DNA from: Acidovorax sp.
GTDB lineage: Bacteria > Pseudomonadota > Gammaproteobacteria > Burkholderiales > Burkholderiaceae_C
DNA: 5,091 bases
Assembly: GCA_011620245.1 (NCBI GenBank)
Contig: WOZN01000268.1
Coordinates: forward strand, 1 to 5,091
Direction of reading: 5' to 3'
The notes below the pieces were generated by a model. That model saw only the letters and a program-made list of their open reading frames with translations, did no database searches and was not told the DNA's origin. A program made the position numbers and the translations under genes. Shown piece by piece: positions 1-5,091 of the stretch (positions within the stretch are counted from its first letter, which is position 1; every line of letters starts with the position of its first letter).

Positions 1-3
1 CAT

Positions 4-23
4 GCGCCCAAAGGCGCGGTTTT
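4..23 (+). terminator. Possible intrinsic terminator of a gene to the left
   Basis: GCGCC (4-8) and GGCGC (13-17) form a 5-bp stem with a CAAA tetraloop, followed by GG and then TTTT (20-23). This could end a plus-strand gene whose stop codon lies before the window. The stem and T-tract are both short, so the call is weak. Confidence 0.3.
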
Positions 24-53
24 ATGTGCCGCATAGCGTCGAACACTGCACTA

Positions 54-145
54 GCCATCTTTGAGCGCATTGCGTCGTTGCAAATCGCTTGTTTAGCAGA
101 GCTAAACGGCGCGCTTTGCGCCTCGCACTGCATCCCAAATCCGGC
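54..145. repeat. Imperfect 92-bp palindrome, probable dispersed intergenic repeat
   Basis: A near-symmetric inverted repeat is centred on GTTTAGC (91-97), loop AGA, GCTAAAC (101-107). Further paired blocks run outward: CGC (86-88) with GCG (111-113), GCAAA (80-84) with TTTGC (115-119), GCATTGCG (67-74) with CGCACTGC (124-131, one mismatch), TTTG (60-63) with CAAA (136-139), and GCC (54-56) with GGC (143-145). Single-base shifts and mismatches separate the blocks. As RNA it would fold into one long hairpin. The layout and sequence resemble palindromic repeats I recall from intergenic regions of Comamonadaceae; that link is from memory and was not searched. It lies directly upstream of bpt and gives an accidental in-frame extension of that gene. 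Confidence 0.6.
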
Positions 146-199
146 CGTCAAAATGCACAACTTATTACTTTACGAGCCCTAACCCCCGGCGCCCACGGC

Positions 200-961
200 A
201 TGACGCAACTCAACGACCTTCCGCTGCAAAAGCTGCAGTTTTACGCAACCGCTCCCTACCCATGCAGCTATCTGCCCGACCGGCAGGCGCGGTCGCAGGT
301 CGCCACCCCCGGCCACCTGATTCAAAACGATGTCTATTCGGGCCTGGTGGCCCAGGGTTTCCGGCGCAGCGGCATGTTCACTTACCGCCCCTATTGCGAC
401 GGTTGCCAGGCTTGCTTGCCCCTGCGCATCAAGGCCCACGATTTCAAGCCCGATCGCAGTCAGCGCCGAGCTTTTGCCCGCCATGGGCACCTGCAAGCCA
501 GGGTACTGAGGTTGTGCTTTGTTCCCGAGCATTACCAGTTGTACCGGCTGTACCAGAATGCCCGCCACCCCGGCGGGGGCATGGACCATGACAGCATCGA
601 CCAATACACACAGTTTCTGCTGCAAAGCCGCGTGAATTCCCGTCTCGTCGAATTTCGTGAGCCCGATGCATCTGGCGAGGCGGGGGCGCTCAAGATGGTG
701 TCCATCCTGGACATCCTGGAAGATGGTCTCTCAGCCGTCTACACGTTCTATGCGCCGGACGCACAGTGCAGCTACGGCACCTACAACGTGATGTGGCAGA
801 TTGACCAGGCCCGGTCCTTGGGCCTGCCCCATGTGTACCTGGGTTACTGGATCCAGGAAAGCGCGAAGATGAACTACAAGGCCCGGTTCATTCCCCACGA
901 AGTCCGGGTGGCAAATACATGGATCTGCCCGCCAGATCAGCATGCGTCCGGGGCTCTGTAG
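200..961 (+). CDS. bpt: Aspartate/glutamate leucyltransferase (Bpt; arginyltransferase family)
   Basis: This 253-residue protein belongs to the bacterial branch of the ATE1/Bpt aminoacyl-tRNA-protein transferases. Family members of this type transfer Leu from Leu-tRNA to proteins with N-terminal Asp or Glu, making them substrates for ClpS/ClpAP in the cytoplasm. Visible hallmarks are the N-terminal [18 protein letters not shown] block (Cys22), the YCDGCQAC cluster (Cys66, Cys69, Cys72), and near the C-terminus [20 protein letters not shown] (about 215-234), the most recognisable block of the family. Length is normal. I chose the ATG at 200 because [10 protein letters not shown] is the expected family N-terminus. 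An in-frame ATG at 89 exists, but its extra 37 residues are encoded largely by the upstream palindrome. No clear Shine-Dalgarno precedes 200. In related genomes bpt often sits with aat and pyrD (from memory); neither is in the window. An IclR-type gene follows after 54 bp. Leucyl rather than arginyl specificity is inferred from family type. Confidence 0.93.
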   Translation: MTQLNDLPLQKLQFYATAPYPCSYLPDRQARSQVATPGHLIQNDVYSGLVAQGFRRSGMFTYRPYCDGCQACLPLRIKAHDFKPDRSQRRAFARHGHLQARVLRLCFVPEHYQLYRLYQNARHPGGGMDHDSIDQYTQFLLQSRVNSRLVEFREPDASGEAGALKMVSILDILEDGLSAVYTFYAPDAQCSYGTYNVMWQIDQARSLGLPHVYLGYWIQESAKMNYKARFIPHEVRVANTWICPPDQHASGAL

Positions 962-982
962 CGCCTGTCAAATTTCACAAGA

Positions 983-988
983 TAAAAT
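983..988 (+). promoter_or_regulatory. Possible -10 box of the IclR-family gene
   Basis: TAAAAT within GATAAAATG is a 5/6 match to the sigma-70 -10 box and lies in the 54-bp gap after bpt. It would start transcription near 995, about 20 nt before the regulator's ATG. No convincing -35 hexamer is present at 16-18 bp spacing, so this is tentative; read-through from bpt is also possible. Confidence 0.3.
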
Positions 989-1015
989 GCACAGATTCCC
1001 GTTTCATAGCATCCC

Positions 1016-1825
1016 ATGAAGAAAAAAGATCCAGGCATCCCCGTGAAGCCCAGCGTTCAGGTACTTGGGCGCATGTTAACGTTGATCGATGTCCTGGCAT
1101 CACGCGAAGAAGCGATATCGCTCAAGGAAATCAGCGAGAAAACCGGTCTGCATCCCTCCACCACCCATCGCATTCTGAACGACCTGACGATTGGCCGTTT
1201 CGTTGACCGGCCTGAATCGGGCAGCTACCGGTTGGGCATGAGGCTGCTGGAACTGGGCAATCTCGTCAAGGCTCGCCTGAGTGTGCGCGATGCGGCGCTT
1301 GTGCCCATGCGCAATCTGCACAAGCTGATTCAGCAGCCGGTAAACCTGAGCATGCGCCAGGGAGATGAAATTGTTTATGTCGAGCGCGCCTACAGCGAGC
1401 GCTCTGGAATGCAGGTGGTGCGTGCCATCGGGGGGCGGGCGCCACTGCACCTCACATCCACAGGCAAGCTGTTTCTCGCGCTCGATGATCCACAACGTGT
1501 GCGCGCCTATGCCACACGCACCGGGCTGGCAGGGCACACCCGCAACAGCATCACCCAGCTGCCTATCCTCGAACGTGAACTGGCCAAGGCACGCCAATAT
1601 GGCATTGCCCGTGACAATGAAGAACTGGAATTAGGCGTGCGCTGCATGGCAGCAGGCGTATTTGACGACCAGGGCAAGCTGGTGGCCGGTTTGTCCATAT
1701 CGGCCCCGGCCGATCGGCTCGATGAGGGCTGGCTGCCCAAGCTGCAAGCCACGGCCCACGAAATTTCGCTGGCGCTGGGCTACCTCTCCACCAAAGACAC
1801 GACCGGCAACGCTTGCGGCGTCTGA
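1016..1825 (+). CDS. IclR-family transcriptional regulator
   Basis: This 269-residue protein has the two-part IclR architecture. The N-terminal winged helix-turn-helix covers about residues 12-75: SVQVLGRMLTLIDVLA, then SLKEISEKTGLHPSTTHRIL with the recognition helix near 46-57, then the wing and YRLGMRLLELG. The C-terminal effector-binding domain (about 85-256) shows GRAPLHLTSTGK (140-151) and the GIARDNEELELGVRCMAAGV block (196-215), which holds the family's conserved acidic and Cys positions. Length is typical. The start at 1016 leaves a short basic tail (MKKKDPGIPVKP) before the domain; Met20 lies inside the first helix and is too late to be the start. There is no good Shine-Dalgarno upstream, so translation may be weak. 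The effector and target genes cannot be read from the sequence, and neither neighbour is a catabolic operon of the kind IclR proteins usually control. It ends 59 bp from a convergent peptidase gene. Confidence 0.93.
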   Translation: MKKKDPGIPVKPSVQVLGRMLTLIDVLASREEAISLKEISEKTGLHPSTTHRILNDLTIGRFVDRPESGSYRLGMRLLELGNLVKARLSVRDAALVPMRNLHKLIQQPVNLSMRQGDEIVYVERAYSERSGMQVVRAIGGRAPLHLTSTGKLFLALDDPQRVRAYATRTGLAGHTRNSITQLPILERELAKARQYGIARDNEELELGVRCMAAGVFDDQGKLVAGLSISAPADRLDEGWLPKLQATAHEISLALGYLSTKDTTGNACGV

Positions 1826-1866
1826 AAAACGCCGCAAGGCCCGGGCACCGCAAGAAGGCCCGGGCA
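1812..1866. terminator. Hairpins between convergent genes, possible terminator
   Basis: Two alternative stems lie between the IclR gene and the convergent peptidase gene. The first pairs CTTGCGGCG (1812-1820) with CGCCGCAAG (1830-1838); the IclR stop codon (1823-1825) is in its 9-nt loop. The second pairs GCCCGGGC (1839-1846) with GCCCGGGC (1858-1865). On the minus strand the second stem is followed, 9 nt later, by TTTTT (1829-1825), so it could help end the peptidase transcript. Neither stem has a T-tract directly adjacent, so termination is inferred. Confidence 0.4.
1832..1866. repeat. Tandem GC-rich near-duplication
   Basis: CCGCAAGGCCCGGGCA (1832-1847) is followed at once by CCGCAAGAAGGCCCGGGCA (1848-1866). 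The second copy is identical except for an AAG insertion. Each copy carries the palindrome GCCCGGGC, so the duplication also creates an 8-bp stem. Confidence 0.75.
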
Positions 1867-1884
1867 ATACATCGTCGTCGCCGA

Positions 1885-2955
1885 TCAGCCCGCGCGGGCG
1901 GCCTGCAGTTTGGGGCTCAGTGCAGGCAACGATTCGACCCAGTGGCGCACACGCTGCGCATCCCCCAGACGACTGAACTTACCCGCCGAATCGAGAAAAA
2001 CCATGATGAGCTTGCGCCCCGCAATATGGGCCTGCATCACCAGGCACCGGCCCGCCTCGGAGATATAGCCGGTCTTCTGCAGCCCGATATCCCAGTCCGG
2101 GTTTTTTACCAGTCCGTTGGTATTGTTGTATTGCAGGGTCTTTTGCCCCACCGCGACCTCATAACCCGGTGAGGTGGAAAACTCCCGCATCATCGGATCC
2201 CCGTGGGCCACATTCACCAGCCGGGCCAGATCACGCGCACTCGACTGATTGCGGCTCGACAACCCCGTGGGTTCGACATAGATCGTATCGGTCATTCCAA
2301 TCGATCGCGCCTTGCTGTTCATCAATGCCACAAATGCATCCAATCCGCCAGGATAGGTGCGGCCCAGTGCGTGCGCTGCACGGTTTTCACTGGACATCAG
2401 AGCCAGGTGCAGCAATTCGCCGCGGGTCAAAGTGGTGCCCACGCTCAGGCGCGAGCGGCTTCCCTTTTCCGTATCTACATCATCCTGGGTGATTGTCAGG
2501 GGCTCATCCATGGGCAGGCGGGCCTGTGTGATGATGAGGCCTGTCATGAGTTTGGTCAGCGATGCAATGGGCAGCACCGCATGGTCGTTCTTGCTGACCA
2601 GTACCTCATGCGTATCCTGATCAATCACGAATGCCACACTGGACTTGAGATCGAGGGGGTCAGTGACCTGATGAAGCCCGGCCATCTGACCAAAAGACAG
2701 CTTGGCAGGCTCATAAGCCACCCGCGTGGGTGCCTTTGCGGTTCGCGCCGTGGCGCGCACCGCCTTGCCCGCACTTGCAGACTTGCGCGGTACCGCGGAA
2801 CGCCTGGCGCTGACGGACTGGGCTTGCTGCTTTTTGACGGAGGCTTTCTTGCGTTCACCCGCGTGTGCAGCTGGAGACAGCAGCGCAACGCTCACCACAA
2901 TCAGGCCAAAAAACTGGAAAAAACGATTTACTGCTGTGCGGCGGCCATGGTGCAT
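1885..2955 (-). CDS. pbpG: Periplasmic serine D-Ala-D-Ala peptidase (S11 family, PBP7-like)
   Basis: This 356-residue penicillin-binding protein belongs to the MEROPS S11 family, which cleaves D-Ala-containing cross-links or stem peptides of peptidoglycan. All three active-site motifs are intact: S132-L-T-K135, S189-E-N191 and K294-T-G296. A signal peptide is clear: basic n-region (HHGRR), hydrophobic core FFGLIVVSVALL, and AHA at 30-32 before a likely cleavage site. Residues 33-78 are an Ala/Ser-rich, very basic linker with 14 Lys/Arg and one acidic residue. No C-terminal membrane-anchoring amphipathic domain of the DacA/PBP5 kind is obvious, which fits PBP7-type enzymes. I chose the ATG at 2955 because GGAG lies 7 nt upstream and the signal peptide begins there. 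An upstream in-frame ATG at 3021 would lie above the predicted promoter and inside the leuA terminator. The symbol pbpG is by resemblance; endopeptidase versus carboxypeptidase activity cannot be decided from sequence. Confidence 0.9.
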   Translation of the reverse strand: MHHGRRTAVNRFFQFFGLIVVSVALLSPAAHAGERKKASVKKQQAQSVSARRSAVPRKSASAGKAVRATARTAKAPTRVAYEPAKLSFGQMAGLHQVTDPLDLKSSVAFVIDQDTHEVLVSKNDHAVLPIASLTKLMTGLIITQARLPMDEPLTITQDDVDTEKGSRSRLSVGTTLTRGELLHLALMSSENRAAHALGRTYPGGLDAFVALMNSKARSIGMTDTIYVEPTGLSSRNQSSARDLARLVNVAHGDPMMREFSTSPGYEVAVGQKTLQYNNTNGLVKNPDWDIGLQKTGYISEAGRCLVMQAHIAGRKLIMVFLDSAGKFSRLGDAQRVRHWVESLPALSPKLQAARAG

Positions 2956-2962
2956 CAAAGTG

Positions 2963-2966
2963 CTCC
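2963..2966 (-). promoter_or_regulatory. Ribosome binding site fixing the peptidase start
   Basis: GGAG on the minus strand is followed by CACTTTG and then the ATG at 2955, an ideal 7-nt spacing. It supports this start over the in-frame ATG 66 nt upstream. Confidence 0.75.
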
Positions 2967-2986
2967 AAACGGTAATAAGTGTGGGC

Positions 2987-3015
2987 AGTGTACAGAATTG
3001 AAAAAAGTCGCGCAA
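2987..3015 (-). promoter_or_regulatory. Sigma-70-type promoter of the peptidase gene
   Basis: On the minus strand TTGCGC (3015-3010) and TACACT (2992-2987) are separated by exactly 17 bp. The predicted start is near 2980 (an A on the minus strand), giving a 5' UTR of about 25 nt that includes the ribosome binding site. The -35 box lies inside the 3' arm of the leuA terminator hairpin and the spacer contains its T-run. Each hexamer matches consensus at 4 of 6 positions. Confidence 0.5.
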
Positions 3016-3041
3016 GATCAATACCTTGTACGACTTTTCAA
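2998..3041 (-). terminator. Intrinsic terminator of leuA
   Basis: Read on the minus strand, TTGAAAAGTCG (3041-3031) pairs with CGACTTTTTTCAA (3010-2998), with two extra T in the second arm. CAAG (3028-3025) and CTTG (3016-3013) extend the stem beyond a 2x2 internal loop (TA/CG). The closing loop is 8 nt. The 3' arm itself ends in six T, giving the A-tract, stem, T-tract form of a Rho-independent terminator. It begins 28 nt after the leuA stop codon. Confidence 0.8.
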
Positions 3042-3069
3042 TAAAGTGAGTGAATTATAGATTCACATC

Positions 3070-4608
3070 TCAACCCTGTGCTGCCACACGGTCGGCTTTA
3101 CTTTGTAATTTGTTCAGCGCGCTCAGGTAGGCTTTGGCTGACGCAACAACGATATCCGGGTCAGACCCCACGCCGTTCACCACCCGGCCGCTGTTTTGCA
3201 GGCGCACCGTGACCTCACCCTGGCTCTCGGTCGAACCGCTGATGGCGTTCACCGAGTACAAAACCATTTCGGCGCCACTCTGGACATGCGACTCGATGGC
3301 TTTCAGGGATGCATCTACAGGGCCATTGCCGTCGGCTTGACTCCGAACTTCCTTGCCGTCCACCGTGAACACGATCGCGGCCTGGGGCCGCTCGCCCGTC
3401 TCGCTGTGCTGGGAAAGCGAAACAAACCCAAATTGCTCTTTCTCGCTGGTTACGCTTTCATCGCTCACCAGCGCCAGGATGTCTTCGTCAAAAATTTCGC
3501 TCTTGCGGTCGGCCAGTTCTTTGAACTTGGCAAAGGCATTGTTGACGTCCGTTTCGCTTTCCAGCTGCACACCCAGTTCCTGCAGGCGCTGCTTGAAGGC
3601 ATTGCGCCCGCTGAGCTTGCCCAGAACGATCTTGTTGGCACTCCAGCCCACGTCTTCGGCGCGCATGATTTCATAGGTGTCTCGCGCCTTCAGCACGCCG
3701 TCCTGGTGAATGCCGCTGGCATGCGCAAATGCATTGGCACCCACCACAGCCTTGTTGGGCTGCACGACAAAGCCTGTGGTCTGGCTCACCATGCGGCTCG
3801 CGGCCAAGATGTGCCTGGTGTCGATGCCCACGTCCAGCCCATAGTAATCGCGGCGCGTCTTGACCGCCATGACCACTTCTTCGAGCGAGCAGTTGCCCGC
3901 GCGCTCGCCCAGGCCATTGATGGTGCACTCCACCTGGCGGGCACCGCCGATCTTCACACCCGCGAGCGAATTGGCCACGGCCATGCCCAGGTCGTTATGG
4001 CAGTGCACCGACCAGATAGCCTTGTCACTGTTGGGCACCCGTTCGCGCAGGTTCTTGATGAAGTTGCCATACAGCTCGGGAACGGCATAACCCACGGTAT
4101 CGGGCACATTGATGGTGGTGGCGCCCTCGGCAATCACGGCCTCGATCACACGGCACAGAAAATCCGGGTCACTGCGGGAACCATCTTCCGCGCTGAACTC
4201 GATATCGCCCACCAGATTGCGCGCAAAACGCACCGCCTGAATTGCCTGCTCCAGCACCTGTTCGGGTGTCATGCGCAGCTTCTTTTCCATGTGCAGCGCG
4301 GACGTCGCGATAAAGGTGTGGATTCGTGCACTGGCCGCGCCTTGAAGGGCTTCGGCGGCGCGTGCGATATCGCGGTCGTTGGCCCGCGACAGCGAGCAGA
4401 TGGTGGAATCTTTGATGGCATTGGCGATCGTGTGGACGGCCTCAAAATCCCCGTTGGAACTGGCAGCAAAGCCGGCTTCGATCACGTCCACCTTCAGGCG
4501 TTCCAGTTGCCTCGCAATGCGCAGCTTTTCGTCCTTGGTCATCGACGCGCCGGGGGACTGCTCGCCATCGCGCAAGGTGGTGTCAAAAATGATGAGTTTG
4601 TCGGCCAT
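3070..4608 (-). CDS. leuA: 2-isopropylmalate synthase
   Basis: LeuA condenses acetyl-CoA with 2-oxoisovalerate to form 2-isopropylmalate, the first committed step of leucine synthesis, in the cytoplasm. The 512-residue protein is full length for the bacterial type. The N-terminal TIM barrel opens with [13 protein letters not shown] (8-20), carrying the catalytic Arg13 and metal ligand Asp14. The metal-binding HCHND is at 202-206 (His202, His204), followed by NGLGERAGN (231-239). The linker region contains ASGIHQDGV (297-305). The C-terminal LeuA dimer domain (about 365-505), which binds leucine for feedback inhibition in this family, includes [13 protein letters not shown] (426-438). The start is firm: AGGAG (4620-4616) lies 7 nt upstream of the ATG. 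The gene is preceded by a leucine-type attenuator and then pssA, and followed by a strong terminator, so it is probably expressed on its own, with possible read-through from pssA. None of its leucine codons is CTA. Confidence 0.98.
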   Translation of the reverse strand: MADKLIIFDTTLRDGEQSPGASMTKDEKLRIARQLERLKVDVIEAGFAASSNGDFEAVHTIANAIKDSTICSLSRANDRDIARAAEALQGAASARIHTFIATSALHMEKKLRMTPEQVLEQAIQAVRFARNLVGDIEFSAEDGSRSDPDFLCRVIEAVIAEGATTINVPDTVGYAVPELYGNFIKNLRERVPNSDKAIWSVHCHNDLGMAVANSLAGVKIGGARQVECTINGLGERAGNCSLEEVVMAVKTRRDYYGLDVGIDTRHILAASRMVSQTTGFVVQPNKAVVGANAFAHASGIHQDGVLKARDTYEIMRAEDVGWSANKIVLGKLSGRNAFKQRLQELGVQLESETDVNNAFAKFKELADRKSEIFDEDILALVSDESVTSEKEQFGFVSLSQHSETGERPQAAIVFTVDGKEVRSQADGNGPVDASLKAIESHVQSGAEMVLYSVNAISGSTESQGEVTVRLQNSGRVVNGVGSDPDIVVASAKAYLSALNKLQSKADRVAAQG

Positions 4609-4663
4609 TTGGTTTCTCCTGATACTGGTAGGTTGTTGTCCGCAACGTCAAAATTCTGGTGCC

Positions 4664-4703
4664 CAAAACAAAAGGCCCGTTGCGGGTGCATACGGGCCTT
4701 TGT
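4664..4703 (-). terminator. Attenuator terminator upstream of leuA
   Basis: On the minus strand AAAGGCCCGT (4701-4692) pairs perfectly with ACGGGCCTTT (4680-4671) around an 11-nt loop. The second arm runs into TTTTGTTTT. The outer bases ACA/TGT can add to the stem past a one-base bulge. This is a strong Rho-independent terminator lying before leuA (62 nt between stem and leuA ATG) rather than after a full gene. That places it as the terminating arm of a leader attenuator for leuA. Confidence 0.88.
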
Positions 4704-4757
4704 GGAAAAAGTGTGCGCGTGCGCCTACTGTCTCCGCCCGTGGGAAGATAGCAGTAG
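4671..4757 (-). promoter_or_regulatory. Leucine attenuator: pause hairpin, antiterminator and terminator
   Basis: Three pairings can be drawn on the minus strand. (1) Pause hairpin: CTACTG (4757-4752, Leu codons 8-9) with CAGTAG (4730-4725, codon 17 and stop), extended by TCT/AGA and CC/GG past a CTA bulge and a single T bulge; the loop is CACGGGC. (2) Antiterminator: ACGGGC (4741-4736, in that loop) with GCCCGT (4697-4692), which is the 5' arm of the terminator. (3) The terminator itself at 4671-4701. Pairings 2 and 3 exclude each other. By analogy with enteric leu and his leaders, a ribosome stalled at Leu codons would favour pairing 2 and read-through into leuA; a ribosome reaching the stop would mask the ACGGGC element and allow termination. 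The pairings are seen in the sequence; the mechanism is inferred. Confidence 0.72.
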
Positions 4758-4778
4758 TGCCAGTGCAGACATATTCAT
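4725..4778 (-). CDS. leuL: leuA leader peptide, leucine-rich
   Basis: This 17-residue ORF reads MNMSALALLLSSHGRRQ and ends in TAG. Leu is at positions 6, 8, 9 and 10, encoded CTG, CTA, CTG, CTA. It starts 38 nt after the pssA stop and ends 23 nt before the terminator stem. Its sequence is unlike the enteric LeuL, but its codon content, position and overlap with the pause hairpin are what an attenuation peptide needs. Its role would be to sense charged tRNA-Leu through ribosome speed; the peptide itself probably has no function. No Shine-Dalgarno is visible before the ATG at 4778, and a promoter -10 lies only 7 nt upstream, so it may be translated from a leaderless mRNA. The second Met (codon 3, 4772) is an alternative start. 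Too short for ordinary gene finding. Confidence 0.75.
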   Translation of the reverse strand: MNMSALALLLSSHGRRQ

Positions 4779-4785
4779 GCGTTGC

Positions 4786-4794
4786 AATGTAGCA
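4786..4794 (-). promoter_or_regulatory. Extended -10 promoter of the leuA leader
   Basis: TGCTACATT on the minus strand gives a TGN extended -10 followed by TACATT (4/6 to TATAAT). No good -35 is found at 16-18 bp, which is common for extended -10 promoters. The predicted start is 4779 or 4778, at the leader ATG. It lies in the 38-nt gap after pssA. Confidence 0.5.
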
Positions 4795-4816
4795 CAGTTT
4801 TTATGCCCTGCTGCCG

Positions 4817-5091
4817 TCACCTGTGCAGTCCCCGTTCATCGGGTTCATCGGTAGATATGCTGATCACACTGCTGTGCTGCCCCTTGGCCTTGCGCCACGC
4901 ATACACGACATAGCCGCTCAGGCCATAAAACACGAACACGCCAAACAGGACGATGGGCGGATGAATGTTGATGATGGCAATTCCCAGGACAATCAGCACG
5001 ATGACCGCGAAGGGCACGCTTCTTTTCATCTGCACGTCCTTGAAGCTGTAGAACGGCACATTGGTCACCATGGTCAGCCCTGCATACAGCG
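4817..5091 (-). CDS. pssA: CDP-diacylglycerol-serine O-phosphatidyltransferase, C-terminal part
   Basis: Only the last 90 complete codons are in the window; the frame stays open through LYAGLTMVTNVPFYSFKD to the right edge, so the gene starts outside. I recognise NVPFYSFKDVQMKRSVPF and the two membrane segments that follow (about PFAVIVLIVLGIAIINI and PIVLFGVFVFYGLSGYVVYAW) as the end of betaproteobacterial PssA, an inner-membrane CDP-alcohol phosphatidyltransferase that makes phosphatidylserine, the precursor of phosphatidylethanolamine. The catalytic DG-AR-G-D-D motif would lie upstream and cannot be checked. The polar tail ends DERGLHR and the stop is TGA at 4819-4817. An ilvC-psd-pssA-leuA order is common in Burkholderiales (from memory), which supports the call. 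An apparent Met at 5071 is internal, not the start. Confidence 0.85.
   Translation of the reverse strand, partial: LYAGLTMVTNVPFYSFKDVQMKRSVPFAVIVLIVLGIAIINIHPPIVLFGVFVFYGLSGYVVYAWRKAKGQHSSVISISTDEPDERGLHR

Noticed and set aside
2..64. Short plus-strand frame beginning MRPKARFYVPH, and the frame ending at TAG 34-36
   Set aside because: I cannot link either to a known protein end; both overlap the possible terminator hairpin, so no coding feature is claimed.
89..199. In-frame N-terminal extension of bpt from an ATG at 89
   Set aside because: The added residues are mostly encoded by the palindromic repeat and do not resemble the family; the expected N-terminus begins at 200.
2956..3021. 22-residue N-terminal extension of the peptidase from an ATG at 3021
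   Set aside because: It would start above the predicted promoter and within the leuA terminator; the ATG at 2955 has a good ribosome binding site and begins a normal signal peptide.
3054..3059. Perfect TATAAT on the minus strand just after leuA
   Set aside because: No -35 or extended -10 accompanies it, and any transcript would run straight into the terminator at 2998-3041.
2203..3060. 285-codon plus-strand frame opposite the S11 peptidase
   Set aside because: Shadow of the peptidase gene; no domain or ribosome binding site, and it runs through the promoter and terminator of the real strand.
3196..4854. 552-codon open frame on the plus strand opposite leuA
   Set aside because: It is antisense to a certain gene, has a His/Gly/Ala-rich composition typical of a GC-rich shadow frame, and shows no recognisable domain.
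4817..5071. Complete 84-residue small membrane protein starting at 5071
   Set aside because: The frame continues without a stop to the window edge and the sequence matches the C-terminal end of PssA, so the Met is internal.

Overview
The window looks like a chromosomal core region of a betaproteobacterium, most likely family Comamonadaceae (Acidovorax/Comamonas-like). The protein sequences, the fairly high GC content and the pssA-leuA order typical of Burkholderiales all point this way. No phage, transposase, CRISPR, rRNA or tRNA gene is visible.

Layout: Positions 1-199 are non-coding. They hold a possible terminator for a gene lying to the left and a 92-bp imperfect palindrome that resembles a dispersed intergenic repeat. 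Two plus-strand genes follow: bpt (N-degron leucyltransferase, 200-961) and an IclR-family regulator (1016-1825). The regulator converges on a minus-strand D-Ala-D-Ala peptidase of the S11 family (1885-2955). The 59-bp gap between these two holds a GC-rich tandem near-repeat and hairpins. Further right, on the minus strand, are leuA (3070-4608), its 5' leader (about 4609-4778) and the C-terminal end of pssA (4817-5091, cut by the window edge).

The main point of interest is the leuA leader. Between pssA and leuA there is a 17-residue open reading frame, MNMSALALLLSSHGRRQ, with four Leu codons in five positions. It is followed 23 nt later by a 10-bp GC-rich hairpin and a U-rich tract, and then by the leuA ribosome binding site. 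This is the classical layout of ribosome-mediated leucine attenuation. A pause hairpin and a 6-bp antiterminator pairing can both be drawn. Two of the four leader Leu codons are CTA, a codon leuA itself never uses. An extended -10 element sits so close to the leader ATG that the leader peptide may be translated from a leaderless mRNA.

A second compact arrangement lies between leuA and the peptidase gene. The leuA intrinsic terminator and the peptidase promoter share the same bases: the -35 box is in the terminator stem and the spacer is the U-tract.

Functionally the genes are mixed housekeeping functions: protein turnover (bpt), transcription control (IclR), cell-wall remodelling (S11 peptidase), leucine synthesis (leuA) and phospholipid synthesis (pssA). 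There is no sign that they form one pathway. I do not see a novel multi-gene system here; the novelty is in the cis-regulatory structures.
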